Source: Latrodectus hesperus
Taxonomy: Eukaryota > Arthropoda > Arachnida > Araneae > Theridiidae
DNA length: 64,000 nt
NCBI GenBank assembly: GCA_037975125.1
Contig: CM075855.1
Coordinates: 79,229,445 to 79,293,444, forward strand
Direction of reading: 5' to 3'
A program made the position numbers and the translations under genes. Positions 21,820 through 62,527 of this stretch are shown one piece after another. Every line of letters starts with the position of its first letter. Position 1 is the first letter of the stretch. Under the pieces are notes generated by a model. It saw nothing but the letters and a program-made list of their open reading frames with translations. It was not told where the DNA came from and did not search any database.

Positions 21820-24800
21820 TAATCAATATTAAATTACATATATTAAATAAAATTTAAAGTAATAGAGTTAGTACAGTATTGATAAATGTTGAAACTATTG
21901 TCTTTTTATTTTACATTCTTATGGAAGAAAGGAAAAATTAAGGATTATTAAAGGAAAAATTTTAATTTGAAATTTAGAGAAATTAATGATCTTCATGAAA
22001 AATATAATTTATTGTTCAATAAAAATCAAGAAACCATTAATTTTTAAGTTTATGATTAGAAATTGTTTTATTTGATTGATCTTATGGTATAATTGTGATT
22101 GAAAGCTATATTGGCTCCATATATATCTATTGAATCATGATATAATTGGAATTCAACCCTATCCTTATAAATTTTGAAAAAAAATTCATAAATATCTCTT
22201 GTTCTCAAATTAATTAGTGAAATTAATTATAAGATAGCTATTATGCTATATGCAGGTTAGGATTTTTTTAAATCTAAATTTGTTAAATTAAGGAAATAAA
22301 TTATTTGAAGTTAGACATGCTTTCATTTGCTTGTAAATTTCTTTTGTAGCTTTTCTGTATAGATTTTAATTTAAGACTTTTACATCATTTTTATTTACAC
22401 ATTTTTCAAAATTTATTTAAATTTAGAATTTTTAAAGTTTTATTTACATAAATGTTGATGTTTTGTTCTTACTCAAAATGCACAGTAGTTTTCTTTCCAA
22501 ATTTAAGATTGATTGAAAATTTATATATTATTGCTTCTTTAATTAGTTCAAGAATATAGTATACTGACCAAAAGATGTTTGTACTTGAAATTGTTATAAT
22601 TTTTGGATGTGTGCCTGTTATACTATGTGTTATCCTGTATATCTTTTATTGGATAAAAATTGTTTACTAAGCCTTTGGATGAAAAACAGCTTTGCTTTAA
22701 ACTGTTACAGTCATTGTATAATTTATAGTGCTTATCATTATAAGCACAGTGAATCATAGGATGCATTTAATAATTTTGAATAAAGGTGTTGTTCAATCAA
22801 AGCTTTAGAGATAATTTTTTTTCCTGTAAAAGACATAAATTTTTATTATTTCATTTAACAGTTACTTATAAACTACTGAGTTTAATGTTTTATTATTGAA
22901 AATCTGTTTTTTTATTTGTTCTAATTATATATATTAAATATAGAATTGTCACTTGGATTTTAATTTTTGATTTACAAATTTAAGACATAGTTAAGTTTTA
23001 ATTCTAAAACTGAATAATTAAAATTAGTTAATAAATTTGATTCTTTTAACTAATAATTTAAGTATTAAAAATTAAAATATTTACTTCAAATAATTTATGT
23101 GGTATTATATATGTAAGTATGCATTAATACTATTTCATATAATGATAACAATTCCCAAATTCATAAAATTTTTCATTTATTTTATTCAAGGCAGATTTTG
23201 AAAATGGGTATCCAGTCTTTAAATTCCTCTTGTTAATTTTTATTTATGTTTTAAGATATAATTTATTTTTCCAGTTAGCATGTTTTTTTATTTTAATTAT
23301 TTAATATTTTGATAATTATAGCTGTGAAGAATGTGTGATGTTGCTATTTACATATAATGGTCTTAAAAAGTAGTATGTAAAAGAAGTTAGATATGTAAAA
23401 GAAAGACCCTTCTGTAAAAGAAGTTAAATATTGTAAAATTGAAACTCTCAAATATCTGTCAAAAAGTATTCCAAATTACAACTATTGTGTTTTCCAGAAT
23501 TCTACTAATTTTAATATTTTAGTTAGTGATAAAGTAATAAATATTTTAACTCAGTCTCATGAGGTAGGAATTCAGGATATTTCCACAAAATGAAATGTCT
23601 ATTATGAAATTTGTTTAAATTATTTTGTGTGTTTCTTCCTCACTAAATGTTATGACCTTTAATGTGTTTTTGTAATTGATTTTATAAAGCTTTGTGATTA
23701 AATATTTTGCTTGATGAAGTGAATTTTTTAAGTTGAAAAGTATATTATGTTGAGCATGAATTAAAGAACTAAGATGCAGTGAAAGTAATTTCTGCAAATA
23801 TTTAGTTTTTATAAAATCCTCTTTGCAATCAAATCTTTCCTTCCTGTATTATTGACATTTTATACTACTTTAAGTTGTTTTTTTTTAATTTTTACAGAAT
23901 TTTGTGCTTAGATTTTTTTGTTTAGAAAATTGAAAAGTTATGTTGTGCCAAAACACCAACTTTATTATAATTTTTTTTTCAATAATTTTTGTAATAAAGG
24001 ATAAGAATTTTTATATTACTACAATGAATTAATACTTGAAAGACAGGATTATATACAAAATTTGAAATTTAGATGCGTGGCACTTTGTAAAAATCACACA
24101 CATAGTACTAATTGATTTTCTGAATAAAACTTTTTTTAATAATCGCATAATGATTATGATATTAAAACATACTGTAAAATTAAAGATAAATGAAAATTGT
24201 TTGTTTTAAAATATTTATTTAATATCAAGAAAAATTTGCTGCAGATTACTTTTTTCTGACCTGATATCTAATTATGATGTTATTTTAATCCCTAAAATAT
24301 TAATCATAAAATATGCTGTAATTGATGCACTTGAAGAAATGGTGTGACGTAAATGAAACAAACATTAATGCTCTGGTGCATGGCAAAGTCCTTTTTCACT
24401 TTTTTCTGGCCTAATAGCAGGGATTTTCCTGCTATAGGTACCATTCCAACTCCATTTAGTGTTTTTCAGTAAGTCGATTGCATTCCAAACCAAAACACTA
24501 GGTGCTTCTATTTGAAATTTGCAAAAATCTTTTTTCTGTAACCGTACTGTTTGAGGGACACTCTTGTTTTTCATATCATTCTTGAGCATAGGCTTAGTTA
24601 CCTTATGCCAAAATTTCATTCAGTTTTGGGAATGGTAAATAGTTAAGCAGTTGTTGGATAGACATATATATATAGTCAAATTATTGAATAAACATAATTC
24701 GCTTGATTTAATTTGAGGTGTCTTTCCTGTAAAAATATTTTATAATTAAATTTTTTAACTTTTTCATATTTTTTAATTAAATTTTTTATACTATTCCTCC

Positions 24801-25794
24801 CTCTGCAATATTGACTAATTCGAGAAATGTTAAATGAGTGGTTAAACATGGATGGACATTAGAAAACAGGCAAAGAATTACACACCTTTTTATTGATGCG
24901 GGAAAGTTCTGAAACAAATTGTTACGCCACTTAATTTAATTAATCACGGTATAAGCTTCTTTACAGAGAGTTCAAATCAGCATTAATTAAATTTTAAAAT
25001 GATGAGAGAAACAATAAATAAAATTTTGTGAAATTAAATAAAGTAAAACAATTCTACAGAAAATAATTGCAATATTTGATAGTTATAACTCTTTGCCAGA
25101 ACTCCTCTCTTCAAGAGGAGGATTCTTTTTCACATTTTAAAATTGTTAACATATAATAACCGAGAAGATAAAAATATGGCATCGGATCCCATCTTTGTAT
25201 ATTCTTAAAGAGTAATTTTTTTATAAGAAAAAATCAACTATATTTACTATATTATGATTTTTGAAAAAGTAAGGTTTTATGCCCTCTACAACGAATAGAA
25301 TTTTGCCATTCCCAATGTGTCGCCACAGTTGGAAATGTTTGCAACCCGGATAATAATAGTCCCGATTCCAATATTTGATAACTTGGTCACAAAACGTTTT
25401 TCTTTTCAAGCATTCAATACTACATTTGATTTTTTTTTTGCTTATCTGTATATGCAATATAAAGTACATTACTTTGAGAAGCTGTTAATTAAATTATTTT
25501 GTAATGCACATACACACATTGTAAACTATGTAAGCATGGGGTAAATTAGATGTCAATAATAAATTCATGAAACTAGACCTTAAATAGTTTAAATGGAAGG
25601 CAGTAAATCTGGTAAATTCTACTAATTTTAAAGAGAAATCAATGAAAATACAACTAAATACATCATGGTTTTTGGCTTTAAAGAAAGAACATGTTATTTT
25701 CAATGCTTGGTTACTAGATTTTTTACCTTACGACATTTCAAGGTGTTGTGTTTTCAAGGTTCATTCAACTGTGATAGCACAATTTTATATAGTG

Positions 25795-26045
25795 GTACGC
25801 CCAATGAGCAAGCATAATGGACAGAAAGTATATCACCGTAATTTAAAAGTAATGACTAAGCGGAAGATTTCCAAGATTTCTCCTGGCATCCCAAAGGCAT
25901 TACTTCCCATGGAAGAAATAACTACCACGGCGTATTTTATGTTTCCCTTAGTGAGTACGATAGACCTTCTGTTGGGTTGGGATTCGAACTCACTACTTTC
26001 CTATAAAGAAAACGACGCTCTAACCAAGCAGGCCACTGTGACAAT
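25795..26045 (-). repeat. SINE-like repeat with tRNA-derived head, family 3
   Basis: On the minus strand a tRNA-like head (about 26043-25965) reads GTGGCCTGCTTGGTTAGAGC with a B box GAGTTCGAATCCCAACCC, followed by about 170 bp of GC-richer unrelated sequence. A box and B box are closer to consensus than in the other SINEs here, but the head is followed by a body and has no terminator just after it, so I favour a SINE over a tRNA gene. Borders are approximate and no duplication was found. Confidence 0.5.
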
Positions 26046-26517
26046 ATTTGGTGAAAAATATGAATTTTTGTGTAATAAAAAATCCATAAGAGTTTGTTGA
26101 GGCGAGAAATTCTTCTCCTTTTAGTAAAATATTTAATGAAAGCTTTTTATATATAAGCTTTGAAACGTATATATTTAAAATAAAGTAGCAAATTAAAAAA
26201 AACGGTAGCAATATACAGTTTATTTATTCTATAAATTATTTTCTTTTGTATAGTTTTACTAACGAACTAGATAAATAATAGTGAACATAGTGACGGAAAA
26301 GTTGAAATAATGAGACTTACTGAATAATGAAACTTAAATGAGAATTATGACTTGAGACCACCTTATAGAATTAATAATAGAAAATATTTTAGCACTATTG
26401 ATAGAATTTGAGATTACAGAAAATTTAATTACGGAAAAAAGCAAACGAAGAAACTTTTTGGCTGAAAAGTCACACACGCATTTTGCTAGAATGCCATAAT
26501 CAGCATACTTTATTTTA

Positions 26518-28797
26518 CTGTAGAATCTCCGTCAACGAGCATAATTCGTTCCAGAATCATGCTCGTAAGGCGAAACACTCATTATGCGAAGCAATTTTTC
26601 TTACATAATTAATGTAAAATACAATAATGTGTTCCATGTTGAAAAAATACTCTAAATGTTACATATGACATTTATTCACAGAAAATTAGTTACATTTTGT
26701 TACATATTACAAAGAGAGAGAATCGTCATCTTTTCTTCCACCCCGCAACAAAACCACCTAGAATATGAATTTGATTTGCCGAAAAGGAAAAATGGAAATG
26801 ATTATGAAATACGCCTAATTGTTTTTTCCAAGAACAATGTCCGAATTTGTTTTTGCCATCGTTTCAAAATTTCGAGAAAATGTGACACTATTATCATTAA
26901 ACATATTTATCTTTTCTTTATTAGGGTGATGCTTATCAATGTAAGATGCAACAGTTTTTCCATACTTTCAGTATTTCTTTCATTTCATCAGAGGATCATT
27001 ATATTTATTTTATTTTTTTCTGTTTTGACGATATTTCCTTCAAAATTGTGAAACACAATGCAACTCCATAAGGTAGAGAGATCTTGGTTGTGCTTTTCAC
27101 AAGCTCTTCGATAACGCGATTATCCATTTTCAATCTTATGATAGGGGCCGCAAACATAATCTCATCGACTACACGCTCCACAGTAACTATCTCTAACCCT
27201 TAAAAGTTAATTTTGACAACACTCTTCAGCTGAAGCTTTTTCCAAGCAGAAGTCAGAGATATCTTGGCAACTCCTTCCCAAGCCTTGTCAACCATCTTGA
27301 AACAGTCAATGATGTAGAAGTGATTTTTCCAAAATCCAGAGAGTGAGAATGGTTTCTTCAACCACCTGGAAACAATGTTCGAAAAGTACTTTATTAATGT
27401 AGAGCTTCTTAAAATTAGAAATCACTAACTGATTTAAGGGCTGAAATAACGGTGTAGTGTTCGGAGGAGGAAACTGGATCTTGATGAACTTAAATTCTTC
27501 AGGAAGGTCATCTTGTAGGCCTGGAGGAGGGACAGGAGTATTTTCCCTTATGAGCAAGACATGTAATAATAGAGTCATCACAAGCAAATGTTTTTCACGA
27601 AAAGACAAAACACTTCTTTGATCTACTCAGAAAAAAAAATCGCCAAACTTTTCTGATGGATTTCCACATCAAATTTAGTCAGCTTTTCTAGATTTTACAT
27701 TCCTTGAAGGTTCGTGAAGTTTCTGAATGGTAAACTTCAGCCGCTTAATTTTTCAAATGCTGCTTGCATTGGCACAAAATAAAGAAGTGAGACGATATTT
27801 TATTGATACTTGTTCTCGGCAATGCCTTCTTAATTGCTGCTATACACGTTTAATTTGACACCCTTTTTCTATAAGAGACCTGTTTTATAACAACTAAAAA
27901 CTTGTTGCATCAAGTAAGCTTCAAAATTTACGAGCTTTTTGAAGTCACCGATGAAGTTTACTGCTATTTTTATGTCAAAATTTGTTGTTTTACTGAGTTT
28001 CACAATGCTGTGGATGCCGGTTCTCTTCTTGAACTTCTCGAATCATGCATAACTTCCCTTAAATATTTCTTCAGCCATTGATGATCCTGGCGTCTTAACG
28101 AGGTAAGTGAAGAAAAATTTCGCCTACTCACAAAAGTAGGCGAAATGTCACAAAAGATGTTTTCAATAATAGTTTGTCCCCTGCAATTGTTTTTCATTTA
28201 TCCATAAGAGAAGCAATTTTTCAACATCGTCGAGAATACGTAACCATTTCGCAGTTGTTATTTTTACTCCCGGTGAAGCTTCTACCTCTGTAATCTTATC
28301 TTTGTTTCTGAATAAAGGGCATATTGTTGATGTAATCCGGTGTATGTGCGTACTAAATCAGTCACGCTTACACACTGTGCTCCATTTCCAATGATTTGAA
28401 TGATTTCATTTCAATGATTATTTTTACATTCTCATGGCTGTTTTCTTGTGGCTTTTTCTTCTGGACATTTTTGCAAAGGTTTATTTAACTTTTCACACAA
28501 AAAATTACCAACCTATTTCCTGATCTTCTTCCCAATAATTCCCCGAATTAAATTTTATTCACGTACATATAATACAATATACGATAAATTTGTGAAAATA
28601 TGTGATCACAAGCGACACTACAGGAGCGAGAGCTAAATAAACTGATGTAACATATGCTCAGTCCGGGACTTTGCTTTTCCTTGCCACTCGTTATGTCAAC
28701 CGTCGCTCGTTAAGCGAGTCATTCTTTTACAACTTGTTTTGCTGGTTATGTGAATTAGTTTTGTTATGAGAGGGTTTCCTTAAGCGAGGTTCTACTA
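26518..28797 (-). mobile_element. Tigger/pogo-type DNA transposon relic
   Basis: Left end CTGTAGAATCTCCGTCAACG and right end (reverse complement) TAGTAGAACCTCGCTTAAGG resemble the Tigger terminal consensus that starts CAGTAGAACCTCGC. TA dinucleotides lie at both borders (26516-26517 and 28798-28799). The 2.3-kb interior carries a minus-strand transposase relic. It lies in the spacer between MITD1 and TP53BP1. Confidence 0.82.
26750..28260 (-). pseudogene. Tigger/jerky-like transposase relic (CENP-B HTH + DDE)
   Basis: From the 5' end: TAKWLRILDDVEKLLLWINE followed by KQLQGTN, characteristic of the CENP-B-type HTH of Tigger proteins (28130-28260). Nearer the 3' end (27306-27608): FPPPNTTPLFQPLNQLVISN followed by FKKLYINKVLF, matching the DDE region near the third catalytic residue. 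The intervening sequence has stops in all frames and no readable DDE core. Non-functional. Confidence 0.8.
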
Positions 28798-31700
28798 TAT
28801 AGGCACAGAAATGACACCGTCGATATATTACCGATAAAATAAATAACCTTTGTAAAACTTTACCATTTTTAATCAATGTTCATTTGAATGGATAATCAAG
28901 CCAGCAAATTTAATATATATATATATATATATATGTATTTTTAATGCTATAGGTCCAAAACTGTGCTACTAGATGCGCCAAATGCATCCAGAAATATTTA
29001 AAATCTTTAATGTATTTGAAATGTTTCTCACTTCTGGTAAAGAATCAGATGATTACCTGATTCTTCACCGGAAGCGAGAAAAAAATATATATAATTTAAT
29101 ATATTTATATGCCAATAGTTTAATATACTTGCCACTCTACAATTACTATTGGCGCACGAGAACAAATGGAACTTTAGACTGAAAATAAGAATAGTTCTTA
29201 AAAATAGCTTATCATTAAGATCATGAAAACAAAATCTAGCTAACTTTTATTTCACTTGGTGTTCAAATTGCTTCTTACGCTCTATTTTTCCCTTGAATAT
29301 TATGTAATTTTGGTTAATAATTATTTCTCCTTCTCAGCAAAGAAATTATAAATCCACTATTGCTTATGAAATACTTGAAATTCTCCCACTGTCATAATTT
29401 GATATCCATTTACGTTGTAGCTTTTTTTTATGAAAAAAAAAAAAAAAATCAATTTGAGTAGCTTTTGAAAAATAACGAATTTTTCAGGTTCTGCATTTGT
29501 GTTTTTGATTAAGACACGATTTTATACATCTTTACTGTTATTTAATGTAGTCTTTGTGGTGCCTCAAAATTACATTAAAATATTTTTTCGTCAGAATTTA
29601 AATTGAAAAGTGACGTCTTCTCCTCTTACTCATTTTCAAACTGAAAAAATTTTGAGAAAGACCATAGTTAAATTTATATAAACCGAACAATATGGCATAC
29701 AGTAAACAATTCGATTGATATTTCCTGTCTTCTATTTGTTTGCGAAATTCGAGACTATAGCTAGTTCACAATTCTTATTCATCACTGGATGAAATGGTGC
29801 TGAGATAAGTACTTTCAAAGATTTAATTTAAACACTCATATGCAGACCTTGTGTGAAAGAAAAAGAATGCCTTCCAAAATTCTTTCTTGCCAAATTTAAA
29901 CAAAAAACAGAGAGGGGAACATTTTTAGAGATGTACTTTACACTTAATCTTTGAAAAAAAATTAGTAAGACATGCATATATTTCTTTACACTCGTCTTTG
30001 AGTACGTTTCTGGAAATTTGGAAAATAACTTTTTTTTAAATAACTAGATTGGTATCAAATCGAATTTTCTGCACAAATATAAATTAGCCCACAATATTCG
30101 ACTCTAAAGGGATTCAAATAGGCACAATTCAAACAATCATAATGCATACAGAAAAATATATCAAGTGATGGTTGTTTTAAAATGCTGAATGAAGTATAAT
30201 TTCGCTGTAATAATATAGCGGTTCCAAGAGGATTACATTTTTATGACTCTGAATGTTCATTGCTGGCTCGTTGGATATTTCCTACACTAAGAAGGCACGT
30301 AATGTCATACAAATGATTAACAGTCAAACGCGTTTATACGCATAAAATATGCATTAATATCGACAACTAGAGTGTGTTCAAATGAATGAATTGTACCTTA
30401 GGCATCTCTCAGACAAACTGCATTTGAATTTTACTGTCAAGTGAAAAGCTTTTGTAATTTACGAAGATATGCTTACTAACACATCTTCGATAGAAGTCAA
30501 ATTTTTGTTTGCTAACATTGTGGTTTTTTGTTTTGAAGAATTGCTGGTAGCATCAGTCGAGATTACACCATTGTCCATAGAATAAGGATTCGATAAATTC
30601 AATGCGCTCATACGTTAAGCTGTGCTGGATATTAGTGGCCTGTATCTGCAACAGATGGGGGGAGGAGGAAGATGTGTTAACCCCGTGATCTTATTCACTC
30701 ACATCAGCGTCACAAGTTCTGTGAAGAAATGGTCTTTTATAGGATAAAAAGTGTGCACGATATTTGACAATGTGTGCAAAACCGTGAACTGTCAGCTTGG
30801 TGACTACTTTTGACCCTATATTACAAGAGCCCCTTTAATAGTGTATCAATGACGAATCTATATGCAGAAATGACGTGACATCGTGTTTACAAAGGAATAC
30901 TTTTTTACTGCATTATGATGGTCGCTTTTGGAAGAATCTACATTGGCAGTTTTCATTCAACATTTTCATACATGGATTTATAATTTAGAGCAATAATATG
31001 GGATACCATTGAATTAACGTGTGTCATATTTTGTTCGCAATGACGTCACTAAACAGCTGTTAGATATCGGCTGCATTAAGCCTCGTTCGAACCCTGCGAA
31101 ACGTTACTTTTTAGTAGGATCATACATATTGCTAGTATTATAATGTATGAAATTTTCTTTAATACATTATCATATAAAAATATTAAATTAATCCTACTTA
31201 TTTGAAAGTGTAATGCAATAAGTTTGTAATTTGCATCACTGATGAAAACTTTACATAGAAAAAGCACCAATCATATAATTCCTGTGGAGTATATTTTTTT
31301 ACTAGCTTGTTCACTGTTTGTGAGCTATTTTATGTTAATTAAGTAGAATTTATATGCTGACATACTTCTGTTTAAAGTACATATTTATCACAAATTTGTA
31401 ATGCTTATTAAAAAGGTAGGAAGAATAATACTTTTTATGTTTAAATATTTCTATTGAAAATTTTACTAATTTTACTGAGAAGAAAAAAAAAAAAAAAAAA
31501 CCCTTATATTTTCATTTAAATTCATATTTTTTCATGAAAATGAAAATGTTAAATTAATTCTGAACAATTTCAAAGTTGAAATTGGAATAAAATAATTATC
31601 TGCCAATCAAATTTTCATGTCACATAATTGACCCATTACTATTAAAACATCAAAACATAAATTACTAATTCTCCACATTGTATTTTATAGATGATAAGAC

Positions 31701-34700
31701 TTAAGAATCAATCAAATTAAATACAAAGAAAAATTTATTTCATTTCAAATCTGTTTAATGGAAGTCTACAATTAATACATCATTAATGATTTAATAAATA
31801 AAATCATTTTAAAATACAATTTTTTATTATATCAGTAATCATATCAGCCTGAGAGTTGTCAACTTCCCAAAAGTAAAAATCAGCAAGTTCACTTGATCAG
31901 GATATTAATTTAATTAATTTTTGAATCCAAAATAAAAGATTATTTAAATGATAAAGATGCAACTATAATTTGACACAGTAAAAAAATATTGTGGAATTTG
32001 AAAATTAAACTTTCTGTAATTAACTAATTTGCCTTGAACTTACATCTTTATTAATATATGTTTAAAAATATTTCCTAAATTCAACTTTATTACAGGTGTA
32101 AACATTGCGTAAATTTCCCCCTCCTTTTATGTGTGATAATATAATTTCATTAATTTAGCTTTTCAAAAAAATTAATGGCATACTGATATCAGTTATTATT
32201 TCACACTAGTTTAAAAAGAGAGAAAACACACACCACACATTACATTTAAAATTTTAGTGTAAAGTTATAATAAATTTTAAAAACATCGTCTTTTTGAAAT
32301 GTTGAGCTTAAATATTTTTAAACGCATTTTTAATCTGAAACAATATTTGAAAAAATGAAATAATTCATTATTATGAGGAAAAATAATTTTTAAATAACAA
32401 AATCTGAAGTGAATGCAAATGATTCACTTTATTAACTTATGAATAATACTAACAATAAAATATTTAAAATTCAAGATACATCTAAGTTAGTTAATGTGAA
32501 CTTATTTTCAGCAAGGTAAATTATAATAACTTTTAAATTAAACAATTAAAAAATTTAAAAAAGAAAACAAAGTAAACAGTAAATATTAAGAAACTTGTAA
32601 TATGGAAATAAGAGAGCACTCAGAAAATGGGTATTTCCAGTCTGAATAAGGAAAGTTGACAACTCTATACATAGTAAATATAATTACTATAAAGGGAATG
32701 ATTACATACATACCACATTTTAGATAATGAACTTTTTATATATATATGTTTTACAGTTGGCACATTTTCATTTCGACAGTAGTATAAATACAGAATGTTT
32801 TCAGAAAACTAAAACATTATTTATTTCAAAGAAGATTTTATACATTTTGGAATAGATAATGGATTTTTTTTTCCAATTCATAATGTTTTGAAAAAATATA
32901 TATTCATAATAATTTAAATAAAATTAAAGGAAATTCAACATAAGATAAAAATATAAAATAATTTCAATACATTTAAATAATCTAATTTTTGTCTAACATA
33001 TGAAGCAAAACAATTGTCACATCAGGATTTTGTCAAGAAATCGAAAATGAAGGGATTTATAAGTGACCAATGCAGACACTTATGCAGATTATGACACTCA
33101 TGATATTTGACTTGTTTTTCAATCCTATGTAAATTAGTTTATAAAAACTACAAAAGCATAGTGTTTTTACAATAGCATATCATACATACATACATTTATA
33201 AACTATGGTATTTCAAAAAACAAAGTTAAACGTGTGAAAATTGTAGAAAACATTGTATTCACATGGGATCCTAACTAGTTATAGCTATCAAATTAATATT
33301 AAATCAAAATTATCACACAAATTATAAATCATTAGCACAATAATGTTTGCTTTATAATAATGAGAAAATGTGAAATATTACAATAATGAGGACCTATTGT
33401 TTTATGTATGCATAAAAAATGAGATTCAGGTAAGCGAAATGCAATTCAAAATAATTTTTCAATATGATCTTGTAACTAATTTCAAATTCATAAGAGTTCG
33501 TATAAATTAGTAATAAATATTACTACATTTTTCAATACAAAGAAAAAACTTTGCGTTATATGATGGCACAAATATACATGAATTACCAAGATATTTTTCC
33601 TCATAATTTTCTAATTTTGTCATATATATTCACATTTTTAGTGACTTTTTTTAATAATCAGTTTTTATTTTTTACATACCTATGAATAAAAGATAAATTC
33701 TTGAGTTTATAATTTTAAACTTTCATATCAATATTATTTATTATTTACTTAAAGCTTTCAAATTAATTTAGAATTTAATTTTAAGTTTTTATTAATCATT
33801 TGGCAAAAGAACTATTAAAATTTATACCTTTAATTTCAATTTTTTGGAAAGAAAATCCTTTAAGAAATTTAAAATATAATCTCCCCTAATTTTGAAACTA
33901 AAAGCAGAACATTTATAGTTTATATAGAAATACTTTTTTATAAAATTATAGAATTTCACAAAATAAATGCAGTTAAAGTGACATTAAAGCTATCTTATAA
34001 TATTGTCACAAAAATTATACACTGAATTATCTTTTCAACACTTGTTTTAAGAAATACAAATTTGAGAGAAATTCTGTCTGTATTATGTAACAGAGTTATG
34101 AAACAATGTATTTTAAAATTCAAAACTTTATTTCTCTATCACATTATTTATGTTTTATTTTGCAAATTAGTTACTTTGGGGAAAAGTTCTATTTTTATAA
34201 GATGCAGATTTTAATGTATTTATTATATGGGTGATTTATAATGTGCAATTTTATCTGGAGATTTTAAAAGTTTCTAAATGACTAAATATTTCTTTTATTT
34301 CATATATGAAATATAATATCAATTAAAAATTCTGAATTATGGATAACTGAAAAAGACAAATATAAGGACTGAAACTAAATGTTTAAATAAGGAAGTTTTA
34401 ATTATCTATGAGGAAAAATTCATCATAAAGAGTACAAATGTGTAAAGTTATAAATATCAGACACTTGAAAATATTACCATAAAATAGCAATGAAAATACA
34501 ATTTGCAGATTTGATTATCTGTCTAGTTAATCCTATCATAGAAATATACTGATATATTTAAATTCAATTAGTCACTTTTAGAAAATTCAATATTAGTATC
34601 TAAAGTAATTTGAATGTTCCTAAAATTATAGTGAAATCAATTAAATTATCTTAAATACTCTAATATATTAAAACAGGGTAGTTTTAAGGTGTATATTTAA

Positions 34701-35097
34701 TAGAAATGTTCCAAGATTCCTGGAAGAAAAAGAGCTTTCTAACAAGGCTGCAAACAAATTAAAATTATATTTTGAAAAGTACAATAATCTTTTAATAATG
34801 ATAAAAAAACATCTTAACATGTACATCATGCATGATATGGGAGATAATACAAATGAGTATATAATTGCCTTGTACGAAGACATGTTGGAATTCATGAGTT
34901 TTAACACAAAATGTTTTTATAGACAAAATGATTATGAATGATCATTGAAATAAAAACAAAGAAAAGTAATGGAAGTATGCCTAAAAGTATAGACAAAGAC
35001 ATGTCAATGAACACATTTCCTTTTCTATAATAGAATTTTACATCAATTACTTTAGCCAATTGAATATAAAGAATATAATAAATAATAATAAATATTT
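28798..35097. other. Spacer between the Tigger relic and the 3' end of TP53BP1
   Basis: No gene recognised. About 29000-31100 is less AT-monotonous than its surroundings, with GC-richer patches near 30540-30900, but I find no domain or spliced frame. From about 31250 to 35100 it is uniform AT-rich DNA with stop codons in all frames. Part of it may belong to the TP53BP1 3' UTR on the minus strand. Confidence 0.5.
28913..28934. repeat. Short (TA)n microsatellite
   Basis: About 11 AT units just right of the Tigger relic. Confidence 0.85.
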
Positions 35098-35103
35098 TTT
35101 ATT
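35098..35103 (-). terminator. Candidate polyadenylation signal of TP53BP1
   Basis: TTTATT on the plus strand reads AATAAA on the minus strand, about 430 bp downstream of the TP53BP1 stop at 35531. I saw no nearer AATAAA between it and the stop. Only the hexamer supports it. Confidence 0.3.
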
Positions 35104-35530
35104 TGTTTGCAAATAGCATAAAATAATTTTTGAGCCTGTTTCACAGTCGAAAAAATACACTAGAATGTTTCTATATCCATAAATCTAAAATATTCTCCAC
35201 CTGACTGGAGATGAAGAAGGGTGATAAACTCACATCATTGTGTAAATGTCTTAAAATATTCCATTTTTTAGTTGTGTGAAATTCATATCATCTAAAAGTT
35301 TAAAAACAAAGAAACAACCAACACATATTCTTAAATTACAGTGAGGAGGCTACAATATGTATGCATCTACATGATATGATAGATAAACATACAGCATAAA
35401 ATGCATTATCCCTGCATCAGTTTGACACTACAGCCTGTACAATTTTGTGCTGTGAATGTCGCACACAATGTTAAATGAAATAAAAAAGGAAATGAGTTAA
35501 TGATTTTTTCCATTCCTTTGATAAAGACAA

Positions 35531-62527
<26,997 letters not shown>

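Larger units (their letters stand above)
20871..26517. other. Intergenic spacer downstream of MITD1, mostly anonymous AT-rich DNA
   Basis: I see no exon or conserved domain here. It contains a long (TA)n tract at 21750-21815 and a SINE-like tRNA relic near 25965-26045. A short minus-strand reading frame at 24365-24619 (84 residues, starting MKFWHKVTKPMLKND) has a slightly richer base composition than its surroundings; I do not recognise it. Confidence 0.6.

Noticed and set aside
25965..26043. Functional tRNA gene on the minus strand
   Set aside because: Good A and B boxes, but the acceptor ends do not pair convincingly and a SINE body follows.
25642..26100. 152-codon plus-strand open frame as a gene
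   Set aside because: It runs antisense through a tRNA-headed SINE-like repeat and shows no domain.
32724..35097. A gene in the region downstream of TP53BP1
   Set aside because: Only short, composition-driven frames; no splice-supported exon or domain on either strand.
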